64,000 nucleotides of DNA, from NCBI GenBank assembly GCA_012845835.1, contig JABAKD010000109.1, positions 368,429 to 432,428 of the forward strand. Reading direction: 5' to 3'. Source of the stretch: Undaria pinnatifida. Taxonomy: Eukaryota; Sar; Phaeophyceae; Laminariales; Alariaceae. A program made the position numbers and the translations under genes. Of the stretch, positions 24,901 through 40,200 are shown piece after piece; positions within the stretch are counted from its first letter, which is position 1, and every line of letters begins with the position of its first letter. Under the pieces are notes generated by a model. That model was not told the DNA's origin. It saw only the letters and a program-made list of their open reading frames with translations, and made no database searches.

Positions 24901-27900
24901 CAGGCGACAATATAAGAGTACACCTGATTGTTTCCTAGCTACGTCATTTGAGGAGCTACCCATCTCGGTCGAAACGAGACTTTAACGAGGTACATATACG
25001 AGAGGGCAAGCGGATGAGCAACCCCACCGCCGTGAAAGTTCAGGAGAGCCGTCCCACGGTAGGGTTGCAGCATGATCGATAAGTCCCAACACTCACTCAT
25101 ATGAACAGCTCAATATCTCACCCGCAAATGACTTGGAAGGCATTCCTTCGCACAACCCGACCAAGATTCTATGCATTAGTATTCCTAAAACAACATCTGT
25201 ACAGTACTTGTGAAAATGCTTGACTAACCGGCAGTTCTTCTGAAAAGGAGTGCTCATTCGGCCGGGGACCTTTTGGGGCAATTATACAACTGCAACCCCT
25301 ACCGTGGGATGACTCAGAATGGCATTTAAGCTCCTCGGTTGACAAGCCTGATTGGTTCGGCGATGTCTGTGCCAAATCATGCTACACCACGTATAGTAGG
25401 AAGCGTCACATACGGTAGAAAACAACCAAAACAATATACACGAGGTGCTTAAGGCAAGCAAATGCCAAGTTTTGGATCCGCTTCGAGGTGAATAGGATAC
25501 CCGTAGAGGGCTCCACCAAAGGTACGGCAGAGCGGGTGCCTCCATGTTCACTTTATCGCGCCAGCGTTCACGTCTTTTAAACAGGTTCCCAACGTATGCG
25601 TCGAAGACGAACCAACATTCCATGGCCAGCTATGCGGTAAAACCGGATACCTAATACGCAGCAACCACCCCAGCGAGTGGCACTGAGGCGCTCGCTAGGT
25701 AACGAATCCCTGGAAGTGACCCGCCTTCCACGGCATAGACCAGAGGCTAGGACACGCATCGGTTGTCGTCCACATTTCATTGTTGTTCGACGGCTATTGT
25801 CTGAAATCTTACGCTAATTATGTTGGACGTTCCGTGCTTCTGCCCCACTTTGTTACTCCAGTCCTTCACCAGTGCCGGGGGTGACGAGACGTGGGAGACG
25901 TTTGTTCTCCCAAACGAGGTGCTTCGCAACTACGTTGACATAATCGCAGTGGAAGGACCCGACGAGGACGACTACCCTACCCTGCGGGTCAACGACTGCC
26001 GAATACTTGGAGAGATGGATACGGCAGGCTCCTCGTGGGTGAGAAAATTAATATTGCAGTCGTTACTCCGTCGTGTCGGTTCGGCAAGCACGTCCGCCTG
26101 GTACAACGCCTGCCAAAAACGTTTGGCGCGTCACATGTGGGATAAATTGAGTAGTGGTCCCCCTTTATTAGAGCCGGGTCTGTAGCGCTGGTCGTTCACG
26201 CGATAGTGCCTGCGTGATCGTTTGACACAAGTTGAACACCTCCACAACCAGTAGTGGCAGAACGCGGAAAAGTGCCACCGGTTGCCATTTCAGTGCCGGG
26301 GAGTATGGCTTGCACATACCGCTAGTAAAGAGCAAGAGTTGCTGTGCTTCACAGTGGTTTCTACATCACCAACGTTCAACGGCATGGTGCGAGGTGAAGC
26401 CCTTTTCTGCTTTGGCTTTGAGGGCATTCAAACCAGGGGGCAGCTATGGTCGGTCGACCCGACCTGATAAACAACTGGATAGCCGTGCATTACGCCAAGC
26501 CGAAATCACATAAAAATAGGCACTCGATCGAGTAACTTCGAGTCGACGAAAGACAACGCCTACTCTCGTCAAGGTTACCCGCCGACTGCAAGCTTGGTAT
26601 GGCATTGACTATCGATCAAGGCTACGAGGAGAGATTCCCGCAAACATTTGAAGTTGAGGTTCTTCGTTCGACGAGCCCCCCATATCCCAATCGAAACTCG
26701 AATTTCGAGATACAGTGTTCGTGCCGCCGTCGAACAATGCCACTGCCTTGGTGTACAACCGATAGGTTATTGGTAGGTTATGGGTGGTGGTCGGTACAAG
26801 GCTACTGCAAGGTTATTGCCAGGTTGTTGCCAGGTTACGGACAGGATACTGATATGGCCTACTAATGGGCTGCTAGTAGATTGCTGATGGACTATGTAAA
26901 TGTAATAGTTCATTATTAGTAGTTGAAGGACATTGACGAAGGCCTTTCTTGTGACCGACACAGTAACGTTACTGTTGGGGGGGATAGGGGAATCATCGTA
27001 TTACCTTTGGAAGTGATGCCATGTTATATTGTACTGTCTTCGACGTGGGAGCGAGGGCACCCTCCGAGACACATTTCCACCGAAACAATCGTGTTCGGTA
27101 TTCAACTTGTCTCTATCCCCAAATCTCGTCTCTCCCTCCCCGAAAAGTCAGCCAGGCCCCTATTAAAATCAATGCAGCCCGTGACCACTGAGTATTGACT
27201 CGCATTTAAGCCAGAGTACATCGGCCCTCGATTGGTATTGACCAGCTGAAAATGTTTATTTCGACATTTTTATCATTTTAATAGAACTGATCGAGGTATC
27301 ATAGGTGCTGTCATTTTTATACATTTCCTCTGTTTTGGCGATATTTTTTACATCACGTGCACCCCCCTAATGTTTGGCTGGCGTTGTGGCCTGCCCCAAC
27401 GAGAAATGGTCCGTCCTTTTCTCGTAAGACGGCATCAGACGGAAGCTACGACATCCGAAGCACCCTTCGTGTAAGAGCCAGCGACACGCAGGATCGCAGC
27501 AAAAGGCAATTATCTAGTAAAATCATCCCACCCTCGTACCTTCACAGTATCTTATAAGAACTACTTTCACACTCATCCGTTTAAAAGATCTAATCGGTGG
27601 CGTCAAAAACAGGGGAGGGATCGCACCATACACCGCACGATATTCGCCTTCAATTTTAGGCTTGGCAGAAGTTAGAGGATGGCTTAGTAATGGAATCATG
27701 TTGCAGAACGTTTCGACCGCTAATTATATGATGGGCTGATTCCAAAGCTGGTTGCGACTACAAGCTAATTGGGGAAAGACACCTTGTGCGAAACTGCTTT
27801 GGCGCTTGGTTTGTTTTGCTTCACCTTGAAGGTGGTGTCGACTACGCTCGAGGGATGGTACGTCATCCCGGACTACATCGGCGACGGCAGTGGAGACCAG

Positions 27901-28210
27901 GAGGAGATTATGGAGGCAATTTGCGACGGCATCGGAGAAAGCTTCGACGGCACCGACTGCGACGGCGTCGCCACAGGAAACGATGAGGTGAGCAATAGCC
28001 GACGGAAACACTTTATACACTACTAATGTAATCGAGGCGATACTTCGCCGGTACATAGAGGGGGGGGTGCCCAAGGAAATATAGTTGTTTGAGAAATGTA
28101 CGAATAGGGGCGGAATAAAAAAATGTTTTTTTTTTCCCCTGGATTCCGGGGGACGAACTTGCAAAAATACAGAGAAAATACTTCCAAGTAGACCCATATA
28201 CACTGCATCG

Positions 28211-28241
<31 letters not shown>

Positions 28242-31200
28242 GCCGTGGGAAGAAACCATTGCCTGAACTTCTTTGTTTTGGGGATACAGTTTTATCAGGG
28301 GGGAGGGTACATACAACATTACATACAACATACTAAACCACCTACCCTGTATATGTCTTCGAGATTCCGGTAGACGAAATTGTCACGGGATGGAAGAATT
28401 TTTCGACGCCATATACTTTGACCGATTTGGTAGCGGGACCGAGCAAGCGAGCCATAGAGTCCCGCTAGAGTAGGCATGATACGATTGGGACGGCGCCAAT
28501 TGATCTAGATACCCCTCGGGTGAGAGGTTCTACTTCCTACCAGAACCCTGCTTTTGTAACACATACCGGGTATAAAGTGCTATCTCTTGGTGTTCAGGCA
28601 CGCAGGGAATGACGGCGGCCACCTACGGTAGATGTTGGATGTATGCAGCTGCTTGGTTCGGTGGATGACGTGGCCACCCTACCCCATACCCCCGCACGGT
28701 CGTCATGGTTTTGTGCCCGTTGTCGTAATGATTGCTGACGACGAAGGATACGGTATTGTTGCGTATCATACTCTAGTATCATACTCTAGTATCATACTCT
28801 AGTATCATACTCCATCAATGCAGTATCACTGCAGTATCATTGTAATAGCATTGTAGTCTCATTCTCGTATTTTCTCTGTCGAGTTTTGTCTATCACACTA
28901 GCACCAGTGACGTTGTCTCTCACATTGAAAAAAATGCCTTGTATGTCAGGAGTGATTTTCGGCGCAGCGTAGATTACTACGATTCTGTTGCAGATTCCAG
29001 CTGCGCAAATATGGCGGCACGGACGCTCAAGGTTGCAAAGGGAGAGAAAGGCCACTCGAGCGAATGACCCCGACCCACAGCAGAAACGTGTTCTTAAACT
29101 ATAACATACACAATCAGCAAAAAAAAACGCATAACCTACATAACCCGCATAACCCGTATAACCTACATAACCCTTACCGTGCAGTACACACTCGGCAAAA
29201 AAACACCCATAACCTACATAACCCGCATAACTTACATAACCCGCATGACCCGTATAACCTACATAACCCTTGCCGTACAGTACACAATCGGCAAAAAAAC
29301 ACGCATAACCTACATAACCCTTACCGTACAGTAGGCTGGGTCTGGTCCGCAACCATTGTTTCATTCTCATGTTTTCTCAACCGTTGCGCTTTGCTGAGGT
29401 ACGACTGAGGAACCCCCTAAAGGGAACAGTTCACCCCTACCTCGATACCTCATTGATACCTCATTGCTACGTCAATGCTGCTTCATTGCTGCTTCATTGC
29501 TACCTCACCGCTACCTCATTGCTACCCGGTATCGTATTGCAATGAATTCCAGTAGGTCCTCATTTTGAGGAGACCCCGTCGATCTAGGTTTGGATAAAAA
29601 CGCGTGCCGCATGGATGTATGGTACGGTGGATGTTATGCCACGGTGGTAAATGGTGCACCAAACGTTTTAAAGGTTTCTCGCCTGAACAGTACAGTGTTT
29701 TACACATGAAACCACTGTAAGAGGCAACAGATACCCGCATAAGCCGATGACGCAGCAAACATGGTTTCGATTGCTGTGCAACGTCTGCAACAGTAAACGT
29801 GCGCCGATGTGCTGTTGAAGTTCTCTGCGTCACGGTCTCTACCCCTCACCCCCCCAAATGAAGACTAAGGTACCAATGCGTTTGCTCGACGCACGATCCG
29901 TATCGAAAATACTCTACACAAAGACGTTGAGGACCCGGCCACACCGCGAAACACACCCCCCTTTCCCGAAATGGCATTTCACGCCAGAAATCCCAGGGGT
30001 GTTTGGTGCTTCCACATAATCTTCAAGAAGATTTCTGAACACGTCGAAACACAAGATACCCCCACCAACGCTTTCCCCTCACTCAAAACGCAACTTCAAA
30101 TCAGCCCCCCCCCCTACCCCCCAAAACCTTCCTAACATTCCGTCCAAATTGAGATCCCTCAAGTATATCTGGTAGGGAGCGAACCACTTGGACGGCCCCG
30201 AGAACCTCAACATGGATGTTGCCGTGATCAGTACTTGAGTGCTCCAGCGTACCTTTAACGACACACCGTAGTATACCATCTGAACACGAGTGGAGCCTCA
30301 CTCAACCCCGATCCTAACCCGCTTTTCAATCGCAGGCCCTCGAGGTAATCCTGGTGGAAGGTGACTACTACTTGGACGGCCCTGTCTTTCTCAAGAGTGG
30401 GATTAGCCTCGTAGGAGAATCGGGTGAGGGGTCGCCTTACAACACAGAGCTCAACTTACACGGGAGCGGCACCGGAGCAGATGGAGTCATCAACGCGGAC
30501 AGTATCGAGGGCGCCGTGGTGAGTTTCGAACCCCTTTTTCTTATCTGGCTATTTGCAGGATATATAGGTTACTCACGGTAGCCATTCACGTACATTATCT
30601 GACAACTTCGAAGGCTCCTCGCTGGGTCACATCTATTCGTCACCAAAGAAAGCGTTTTCGGGAGAATACCACCGAAAGTACAAGCCGATGTAAAATTCCA
30701 CAGCCTTCCCTTACAGACAATTTGATATATGAGGCGACGCTACAACTACTGAAGTTACACCCTCTGTATGTCATCCAGCCGGAAATGTTTAAGCCTCCAA
30801 AATAATGCCATCCTGCCATCCTAGCACGCATGGTAACTACCGGCTATGCTCATACTGACTACCAGGTAAGTCTCATGGGTAAACGGTCAACCGATTATTT
30901 ATCAGTCTGACGTTTGCACTCGATTCTGCATCGAATACGAAAGTTTGTGCAAGAACGACCCAGTATACCTGCGCCACAGATGGTTTTGATCGTGGCCCGG
31001 TGAGCGCGTAAGAGCGCTCTACGAATCTGTGTGCTTTAATAATTGCTGGGCGTCCATGTTTGCAAGAGCTCAATCCCCCATCCACACACATATAGAACTA
31101 TAAGTTGTCTGTCCTACCTCGAACAGGCAAGAGCCACAGGCACATATGCTATCGTCAACGCCGAGAGGGTGGGGGTACATTGATGACCACACATGCACAT

Positions 31201-34200
31201 GCATCGAGCTAGGCCAACCTCAACAACGTACCACTTACTTTATGATTTGCTTAAAAGTCCAACGTTTCCTTGTATAGATGCCGTTTTCTAAACAAATGAC
31301 GCCCACGTCACACCTTGCGCTATGGGAGTGCATGCATATGGTAGAGCGTACAGTATTTTTGTGCTAAGACTATAACAACCCAAGCCAGCACCGACCACGT
31401 CAATAATACCCGGACACTGGACAAATAATAAACAGGTGAGTTTCTTAGCTCACATCTTGGGTGCCTGCATCGCGTTTTGACCTAAACCTCAACCTGGCTG
31501 ACGTCCGCGCAGTCCTTGAACCTGTTTCTTCACGCTTCATAACTAAAACTTTGCGTTTGACGGCACGCTTTTGGCAGGTTCAAGACATAACCGTCCGTTC
31601 CAACCTTGACTCTGCTGGTGCCACTGGCACCGTGGGAAACGTCTGCTTTGACGTCAAAAACTCACAGGTAAGCAAAAAAAACTTTACGTCGTTGGTATCA
31701 TGATTGCTGGCACCTGTGCGTGTAACAGTATCTCGCCGCTTTGTTCCCCACGGACATAGCTTGAGCTGCTATTGATAATACGCAACCGCAAGACAGCCCA
31801 ATCGGGTTTGACGCTGATTTGCAACAATACATATAAATACTTCATGTGTATGTAGCTTGCAGCACAAACATTTACACCGATTGCTCACTAAGCCATAAAT
31901 ACGTAAACATACCAATGCACGAAGCCTATATCTGTAGTTCACCATTCAACTCAATGGACAGTTCTAAGACCTAAAAAGAGGCATTTAAGGGGTAGACTAT
32001 ACAACGATTTTTTTTTTACGACTTACAACGCTAAATATCATTGGCAATCCCGGCCATTGTGATTTCCCAGCTAACCCAAAGCCAGTGAGTAAAGGTAAAG
32101 AGAAAAACACTGACCATATCCCATTCACCAGCTTAGCATACAATGGTTGCTTCGCCTGCAACCCTTTCTACATGGCGCCGCGTTGAGAGGGCACTCAGCA
32201 CGGAACTTACCACGCTGCTTGGGCAGGAGGCCTCATATAGTCCAAACATTTCTGGAACTGATCGGGGTTGGCGCAGAGTAGTACAACGGTAAACATACGA
32301 TGGACCATGCAGATTGTACGACTCCACAACTGGAAAACGATTTGGGTCATGCCGATCACATACACCAGCCATTTATCGATATATCCGACCTGGAAGACAC
32401 ATATCACGACATTTAGAAAGTACAAGACTAGTATACGTTAGTTTAACCCTGGTTTCAGCAATTCCTGTGTCCTTCGCTCTCCTGGATTGGTTGTTTCTTT
32501 TTGTCAGGACATCACTATCGACGAGTTTGCCGGTGAAGGTTGCCCCATCGCCAGCACACGATTTGTCGACACCGACGGGATCATGTGAGCTCCCCCTGAT
32601 TTGGTTCTGAGCCTCTCATTGGAGGAGGTATTTCCAACACCCAAGGCTGACATTTTCGACACGATTTTGTCCCCTTCCAAACGGGTTTCGCGGGATAACG
32701 TATTCGAGCCACCCTGTTAATTGGCACGACGAGCGATCTCCAAGGGGAATCGCCGACCTGTACCCTTCTCTAGACAAACGCACGCACTCCGTAAGACTTG
32801 CGATCGAAGTACCGATACCGTCGGCTAGTTCGTCAGCTAAGGAACCTCGTAGGTAGGAGAATTAGCTGTGTAAATTTCTACCCGAAATACCAAGTGTAGC
32901 AAGACCTTACACTGGAAACGTCACGTTGGGGTCGCGCTCAACGATGGGTGCACAATGCATTAGACTATAAAAATATTGCTGCGCATTGCTTCAATTGAGA
33001 ACGGCTGCCGCATCAAGGTCTAGAAATAGTTCGCATATACCTTTCGTATTGACATGTTGCGCTCGGGCGCGAGGCGGGATACAATCGATTGCCAATTCAG
33101 CGACGTTGAACGCTCAGAGCGCCGCCACGGAGCTCGGTTGAGATCCAGATACGCGTGATCATGTGTCGACGGCCCCCTTGCTTGCCCTGCGGCCGAAAAT
33201 TCGAGCTAAAATCCTCGGTCACCGCAGAACATCGTACCATGAAGATAATGTGCGCTTCACGCGTATATAGTCTAGTCCATATATTTTATACCCCACGATC
33301 CAGAAGCGACGGAATATTACTCTCCCCGAGTGGGTCCGTTACAGAAGAAGGAAATCGCGGTAGGGCAAACTGCGTGTTCGAAAACCGCATTCCACAAAGG
33401 CCTCAACTCACGGGCGTAGTGCACAGCGCCTTATTACCGACGCGGTAATCCTTAGACCCTTGCCGTGCACACCAACCTGTTTGCAACAAAACAGGATTAT
33501 GCCCGACGGGAGCTACTACGTAGATACATAGCACTTTGTGGATGAAGCGTTTTCCGCCATCATGACGGGTCTCTTCAACCACAATCACTGGACATCCCGT
33601 TCTATTTGAAAAATAGAGTTGTCGGTTTTCCACACGTAGACCTTGATTGAGCCTGTTCGTAGAGTTGCACGTTCTGATTGGTCAATATGGAGTGCTTTCT
33701 GTGAGGTGTGTACAGCCGGAACCCCCATAGAAAAGCGCCAGCGAAACCATCATGTTTCACCTTTTAGGGTACGATGGGTCTGCTCCAGGGCCGAGTGGAC
33801 ATGCGGGCGTGACACGATCATACCGTAGCCCCGGTCTTCCGCTTGCCTCAATTGCGACCTATTCACTAAACATTAATATAGGCTGGGACTGCATTTCGTA
33901 TAGACACCTCCATATATATTATAAAAAATGAAAATACACTCCAGCTGTGAGATCGAAGATTTCGTCGAAACTCATCTTTGCAAGCTGTGTGTGATACTCC
34001 GATCGCGCGCATTACGAGTTGTGTGTCCTCATTAAGGATATAGGTCGGCGACTCCCCTTACAGCTATCAGGGTCAACACGGTGATTTTAGTCAGTCTGTG
34101 CGCGGAAACAATAAAACCCGTTTCTGAGGGGGACAAAATCTGACAGCTGTGAAGGGAAATGTATCCTTTTATCAAGTGAATCTTGTAAGTCGAATAACCG

Positions 34201-37200
34201 GTAAGAGGGGGATGGCGGAATTTTGAAGGACGTGGGGGCCTGGTTTTGATCAAAAGCGAGCGGGTTTGGAGGGGGGGGGGGGGAGGGGGGGAGGGGGGCA
34301 ATTTGTGCATGTAAGCTATAAATCCTTTCGAGGGGATAAATCTGACGGTTTTGGCACCAGTTTATTATTGGGGGGGGGGGGGTTGGGGCGGGGGGCGGGG
34401 CAGGGGGGGCAGCTCAATATGTGCGTGGAAACTATACATTTTTTTGAGGGGATATACGTGACGGTTTTGGAAATAATGCATCAGTTAATCATGTATAAGC
34501 TACTTGCGTTAAGGATTTTAAATCGTAATTTTGGCTGTGGGGGGAGAAAAATCGAGAAAATAATAACTTGGTTAATGTAGGGTCGTGGCCCAGTTTGAGA
34601 GGAAAAAAAAGCATAGTAGAATCCCATATAAAAAAAATTGAACAATCGACCAGCCAGCCAGGACACCAACACATCGAGGCACACATCATCTTCCACAGGG
34701 CATCCCGGACACACCAAACGGCATCCACAACACCCAAGCACCCTCTCAAAGAGGCTGCCAGGTTCCTGGTGGACGATCTGCGGGGTGGCCCACGGCAGAC
34801 AGGCTGACGCGTCATCAAGAGTGCCCGAAGCGGCGCAAATTCAGCTCTTTGCTACGAACACGTAGCAGCCAGAGAGCAATTTTCGAAATCAGAAGGCTCT
34901 TCTCACGTTCTTTGGAGACCGACGAGCTGTGGCCCACACACAAACGCAACGCGCCACAAGTCCTCCACACACGCCAACGCCACAGGTGCGGAAGGCTCAA
35001 CCGGCCCATCCCTGGCCCGCAGCAAAGCCTGTTTGCAGCCCACCAACAACAACAGCAGTAGTAGTGCGGCCTTTCGGCGTTTTTGAATATTTTGAGCAGT
35101 CTGCTCAATAATCAAAAAGCCACACCGGTACATGAAAACCCGCGAACAGTTTGAAATTCAAAAGCTCGGAGATCGGAAGACAGGAGGACAACACCATGCA
35201 AGGCATACATGTACCATAGACACGGTGGTGCGCCTTTCTTCACCCTGAAGCAGCGCGTCTCTACCCCTGAGGCAGCCGGTCTCCACTCTTGAAGAAGCCG
35301 GTGGTCTCCACCGTTTCCACCGTTTCGAAGCCTCGAGTTTCCTCCTTTGGAACCCTCCTTGTTTTGCGCGGCCGTTCCCCATGTTACACCATCGGTGTAT
35401 CGGCCACTTCCGGTCTTGCAAGGAGGACGGCACAGATGCAACCCTTGGTCTTCGGCTAGACGATCCAGCCAGATGTTTGTGGCTCGCGAGACGTCGCCCG
35501 GATGGCCAGGAGTGGTCAGGGAAACATTCGAGAGTTTCATCATTTATTGATGTTACAAACAAGATCGACATAATCGGCAACACAGATCTTGCCTTTAAAT
35601 ATCTACTGCTGCTGTACATCATGACGTGGTAATCGGTGACCCGTCCTAGGTGTGCATTTCCAAATCGTTTCATATTGTGTTCAGTCTCTGTCCCGTCTCC
35701 CCCTCCTCTGGCATGAAACCCAATCCAACCACATCATCAACATACATCAAACATCATTGTCATCAGAGCCTTCAAACCGTTTTGCTTCGTTCCCAGCAGT
35801 TGAGCACATATCAACAGCAGGTGAGCACATTATTAACAGCAGCTGAGCACGTCATCAACGCACGAGAAAGAGTGACAGAAAATTGCGCCGCAGTAACCCA
35901 CACAGCAGCAGCAGCACAGCAGCCTGAACGCGGTCGGTAGTCAGCGTGGCGGGTAGGAACCGGTCGCTGGGCTCCCTGCCGTGTGTACTTATACCCTGCC
36001 GTGATGTTTGCTGCGGTGCAATTTTCTTTTCTGCAACAATACCTCTTGTTCATACTCCTAGCCTAAACTTCCCAGAATCTTAAAAAATATACCACAGCAC
36101 AGCCGGTAGCATGACCAGAAGATTGTTTGAGATGTGTAGTGAGTACACCCGGAGTCCGTGCTTATTATCCATCCAAGAGACATACAAAGTATATGTGAGA
36201 CAGGGTGAACAACAATCTCAATAAATGAGGAATCAACATAGTCTAATGAAGCAAGCGAAACGCCGGCGTACCGGGCACGACAGCAAAGCAAAACGAGCGA
36301 GACCATAATATAAGGAAAAAATTGAAACTTAAAATAAAAAACGCCAGGGAGGAGCTCTGAAGAACGAGAGATGCAAAAAAGCCCGAACGGCTACAAGAGA
36401 AACAACCTCCGTGCTGGTGAAGGGAAACAGCTAACTGTTGCACGGACAAAACAACAGGAAGAAGAGGAAGATATCGGCTTAAGGCCGGCGGGGAGGAAAA
36501 ACAAGTAAACCAAAAGAGGAAAAAGGCAACAGCTGAAAACGAACAAAGCAAGCAAGACAACAAGTAAATGACATTACTGCCGCGTTCGCGCTTCCCCCTT
36601 TGATCTCGATGAACACACACAAAGGAAAACATTACCGCTCACTGTAATGTTTAGGGCTATGCCATAGTACTTCAACACGCTCCACAGAGTAGTCAAACCG
36701 GTAGCTTGCCACACCATGTACCATTTCGATTCGGCGTTCGTCCACAGCTGTATCGGTATGCCCCGCCCCCCCCCCCCCCCCCCTCCCTCCAGTTTACCCT
36801 TGTTGCTGTTCTTGGTGTCCACTGTTGCGTGGATTAACCAGCTCTTATCCGCCTCGGTCCTATGCCATTTCGCCATGAAGCGGCCCGCCGCGTCGACGAC
36901 CCCCCGGTACCAGTTTCCACTCCTCTTAGCCGCCCTCGACCATAGCACACTTTCTACTCATAACAGCAAAGCGGGGTTGTCCGTTGAATGCTTTGATATC
37001 GTCTGCTACAGCTTGGGCCCAGTTCTTTTCTGGTCGGCTTAGTCCCGGGTTTGACCCACACCAACCATCGTCCCGAACATCACCCGATGAGTCAGCCGCT
37101 CAGTTGTCGTCCTTTGTACGGCTCCCGCAAAGAGGAGGTGGCTTTTGCGTGGTCGTCTCAACGCTTTCACATTGTGTTGAGGGTCTTGGCGGTCGATATA

Positions 37201-40200
37201 TGGTGGTCGGTGCGTTGTCGGAGCTTGGAGCCCAAATCGGTTAGGAGAAGGTTTGAGTGTGCCGTTCATAGGTCAGCAAAGCGCCCCTGGCAGAGATTCC
37301 GAGCCACACGCCCGTACAGTAGGGTGTCAATCTCCTTGGTCCTTAGCAGGCGCACCTTTAGTATGAATGAAGCATCTTCTATATTGTACAGCTCACGCTT
37401 GAAACGATCGTAGAATGTCCCGCTTGAAACGATCGTAGCATGCCCACGCGAGTGGGATCTGTCGATAATTTATGGCGTAATGTCGGCGCTTTCGTTGATA
37501 AGACCGCGCCCAGGCAAAGAAAATGCATCGTCTGCATACATACCTCTGGCCCGCCGCTTCGATAACAAGCGGTGGGGCCGGGAGAACCTTCTTGAGAGTG
37601 CGGGGTATCGTTCTCTCCTTTTTCGTTTCGCACACGGTGAGGCCTGCTGTTTCGAAAACGGTCACACTGACGGTAATCTTTGCAAGGTTTTCCTTTGATT
37701 TACAAACAACGCCTTCATCGTCGGCGTACAGCATACCGCAGACTGGCCTCCGTACATGTGCCAGTGGTTCAACCTCCAACCCGCCCTCCCCGAAGTCCTC
37801 CTCGAGGTGCACCAAGTCCTCAAAAAATCTGGGTCCTCACTGAAACTTAGCGGAACTGAATGTATCGCTGTGCGGGGAAAAATTCATTGCGAAGAAGAGG
37901 CGACGGTACACATCCTTGCCACAATCCCTGAGTGACGTCATGCCATTCATAATGTTCACCGTCATCCATACGCACCCGAGCTCGCATGCTTTCGTGGAAC
38001 TGGCCAATAACGGTCAACGTCGTCTCTGGTACGTCATCCGCGTGCTCGATACTTGTGCATGAGAACGTGGCCGTCGACAGGAACGACGCCATGGCGCCCC
38101 CGTCACAGCAGCCTCTTGAGATCCACCTCCCGCGCGACTTCTTGAGTAGACGCGAAAGCCAGCGCATGCCCATATTTTCTTCAAAAATTCAAATATTTTT
38201 TATTCCCACGAACGTAATCAAAGAAAAAAAATCATCTGTACCCAGTCGTTGAATAGACCACAAATGGGCTAATCGCTGTCATTGGTCGTTATCCACCCAA
38301 AGCAGGAAGCGATCGGTCGATGATGTCACGTATTCAAAAACAAAAACTCTGTGAAATCCATGGTGCAGGCCATTCCAGAGGCCTGCAGAAATCGGCGTGG
38401 GCGTGGGCGCCCACTGTCTGTGCTTTGTCTGTGCTTTGTCTGTGTGGAGTGTGCCTATCTCACAGTCATCTTACGTTCTTCGAGTTCGCGCTTTACCTGC
38501 ACATTGCCGTGACAAAACATATTTAATGCGGCCCTTGCACGCTTCTCCCCAAAAAGCAAAAACTATCATTCATGTACAACAAAAACAACACAACACCCCC
38601 TTGATCGCGGGCTGGATAGCGTAGGACCGCGCTTTACTGTGGATGGGGCTCGCACGGGTTGCGCGGTACTGCTTGCGCCCTTGACTGAACCCAGGGCTGT
38701 TGCCCCTCTCATCTACGCCGAGCCTGCTGATTGATCAAGATATATTTTGTGACAAAAAAAATATGCCGTGATGTTGAGTGTTTAGTTGGAATGCGTATCC
38801 GAGAAAATATTTTCCGTTATTGGCCAGTTCCACGAAAGCATGCAAGCTCGCGTGCGTATTGATGACACGGTGAACATTATGAATGGCATGACGTCACTCA
38901 GGGATTGCGGCAAGGATGTGTACCGTCGCCTCTTCTTCGCAATGAATTTTTCCCCGCACAGCGATACATTCCGTTCCGCTAAGTTTCAGTGAGGACCCAA
39001 ATTTTTTGAGGACTTGGTTCACCTCGAGGAGGACTTCGGGGAGGGCGGGTTGGAGGTTGAAACACTGGCACATGTACGGAGGCCAGTCTGCGGTATGCCG
39101 TACGCCGACGATGCAGGCGTTGTTTGTATATTAAAGGAAAACCTTGCGAAGATGACTGTCATTGTGACCGTTTTCGAAACAGCAGGCCTCACCGTGTGCG
39201 AAACGAAAAAGGAGACAACGCTTTGCTGACCTATGAACGTTCGGCACACTCAAACCTCCTCCTAACCGATTTGGGCTCCATATATCGACAACACACCGAC
39301 CACCATATATCGACCGCCAAGACCCTCAACACAATGTGAAAGCGTTGAGACGACCACGCAAAAGCCACCTCCTCTTTGCGGAAGCCGTACAAAGGATAAC
39401 AAATGAGCGGCTGACTCATCGGGTGATGTTCGGGACGATGGTTGGTGTGGGAAAAACCCGGGACCAGGCCGACCAGAAAAGAACTGGGCTCAAGCTGTAG
39501 CAGACGATATCAAAGCATTCAACGGACAACCCCGCTTTGCTGTTAGGAGTAGAAAGTGTGCTATGGTCGAGGGCGGCTAAGAGGAGTGGAAACTGGTACG
39601 GGGGGGTCGTCGACGCGGCGGGCCGCTTCATGGCGAAATGGCATAGGACCGAGGCGGATAAGAGCTGGTTAATCCACGCAACAGTGGACACCAAGAACAG
39701 CAACAAGGGTAAACTGGAGGGAGGGGGGGGGGTGGGGGGGGGGGGCATACCGATACAGCTGTGGACGAACGCCGAATCGAAATGGTACATGGTGTGGCAA
39801 GCTACCGGTTTGACTACTTTGTGGAGCGTGTTGAAGTACTATGGCATAGCCCTAAACATTACAGTGAGCGGTAATGTTTTGCTTTGTGTGTATTCATCGA
39901 GATCAAAGGGGGAAGCGCGAACGCGGCAGTAATGTCATTTACTTGTTGTCTTGCTTGCTTTGTTCGTTTTCAGCTGTTGACTTTTTTCTTCTCTTTGTTT
40001 CCTTGTTTTTCCTCCCCGCCGGCCTTAGGCCGGTATCTTCCTCTTCTTCCTGTTGTTTCGTCCGTGCAACAGTTAGCTGTTTCCCTTCACCAGCACGTAG
40101 GTTGTTTCTCTTGCAGCCGTTCTGGCTTTTTTGCATCTCTCGTTCTTCAGAGCTCCTCCCTGCCGTTTGCTATTTTAGCTTCAGCTTTTTCCGTATATTA

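Larger units (their letters stand above)
27988..30335 (+). other. Intron 13
   Basis: Contains an AT run (28210-28245), a 13-bp tandem unit (28759-28812), a 15- to 16-bp ACATAACCC-type minisatellite (29105-29325) and an 11- to 12-bp CCTCATTGCTA-type array (29440-29526). No gene was seen. Confidence 0.6.
34498..38013. repeat. Left arm of the palindrome
   Basis: About 3.5 kb matching the right arm in reverse with scattered substitutions and small indels. It retains roughly 325 bp (about 37284-37608) that the right arm lacks. It includes a poly-C run at 36766-36783 that faces poly-G at 39720-39745 in the other arm. Confidence 0.9.
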
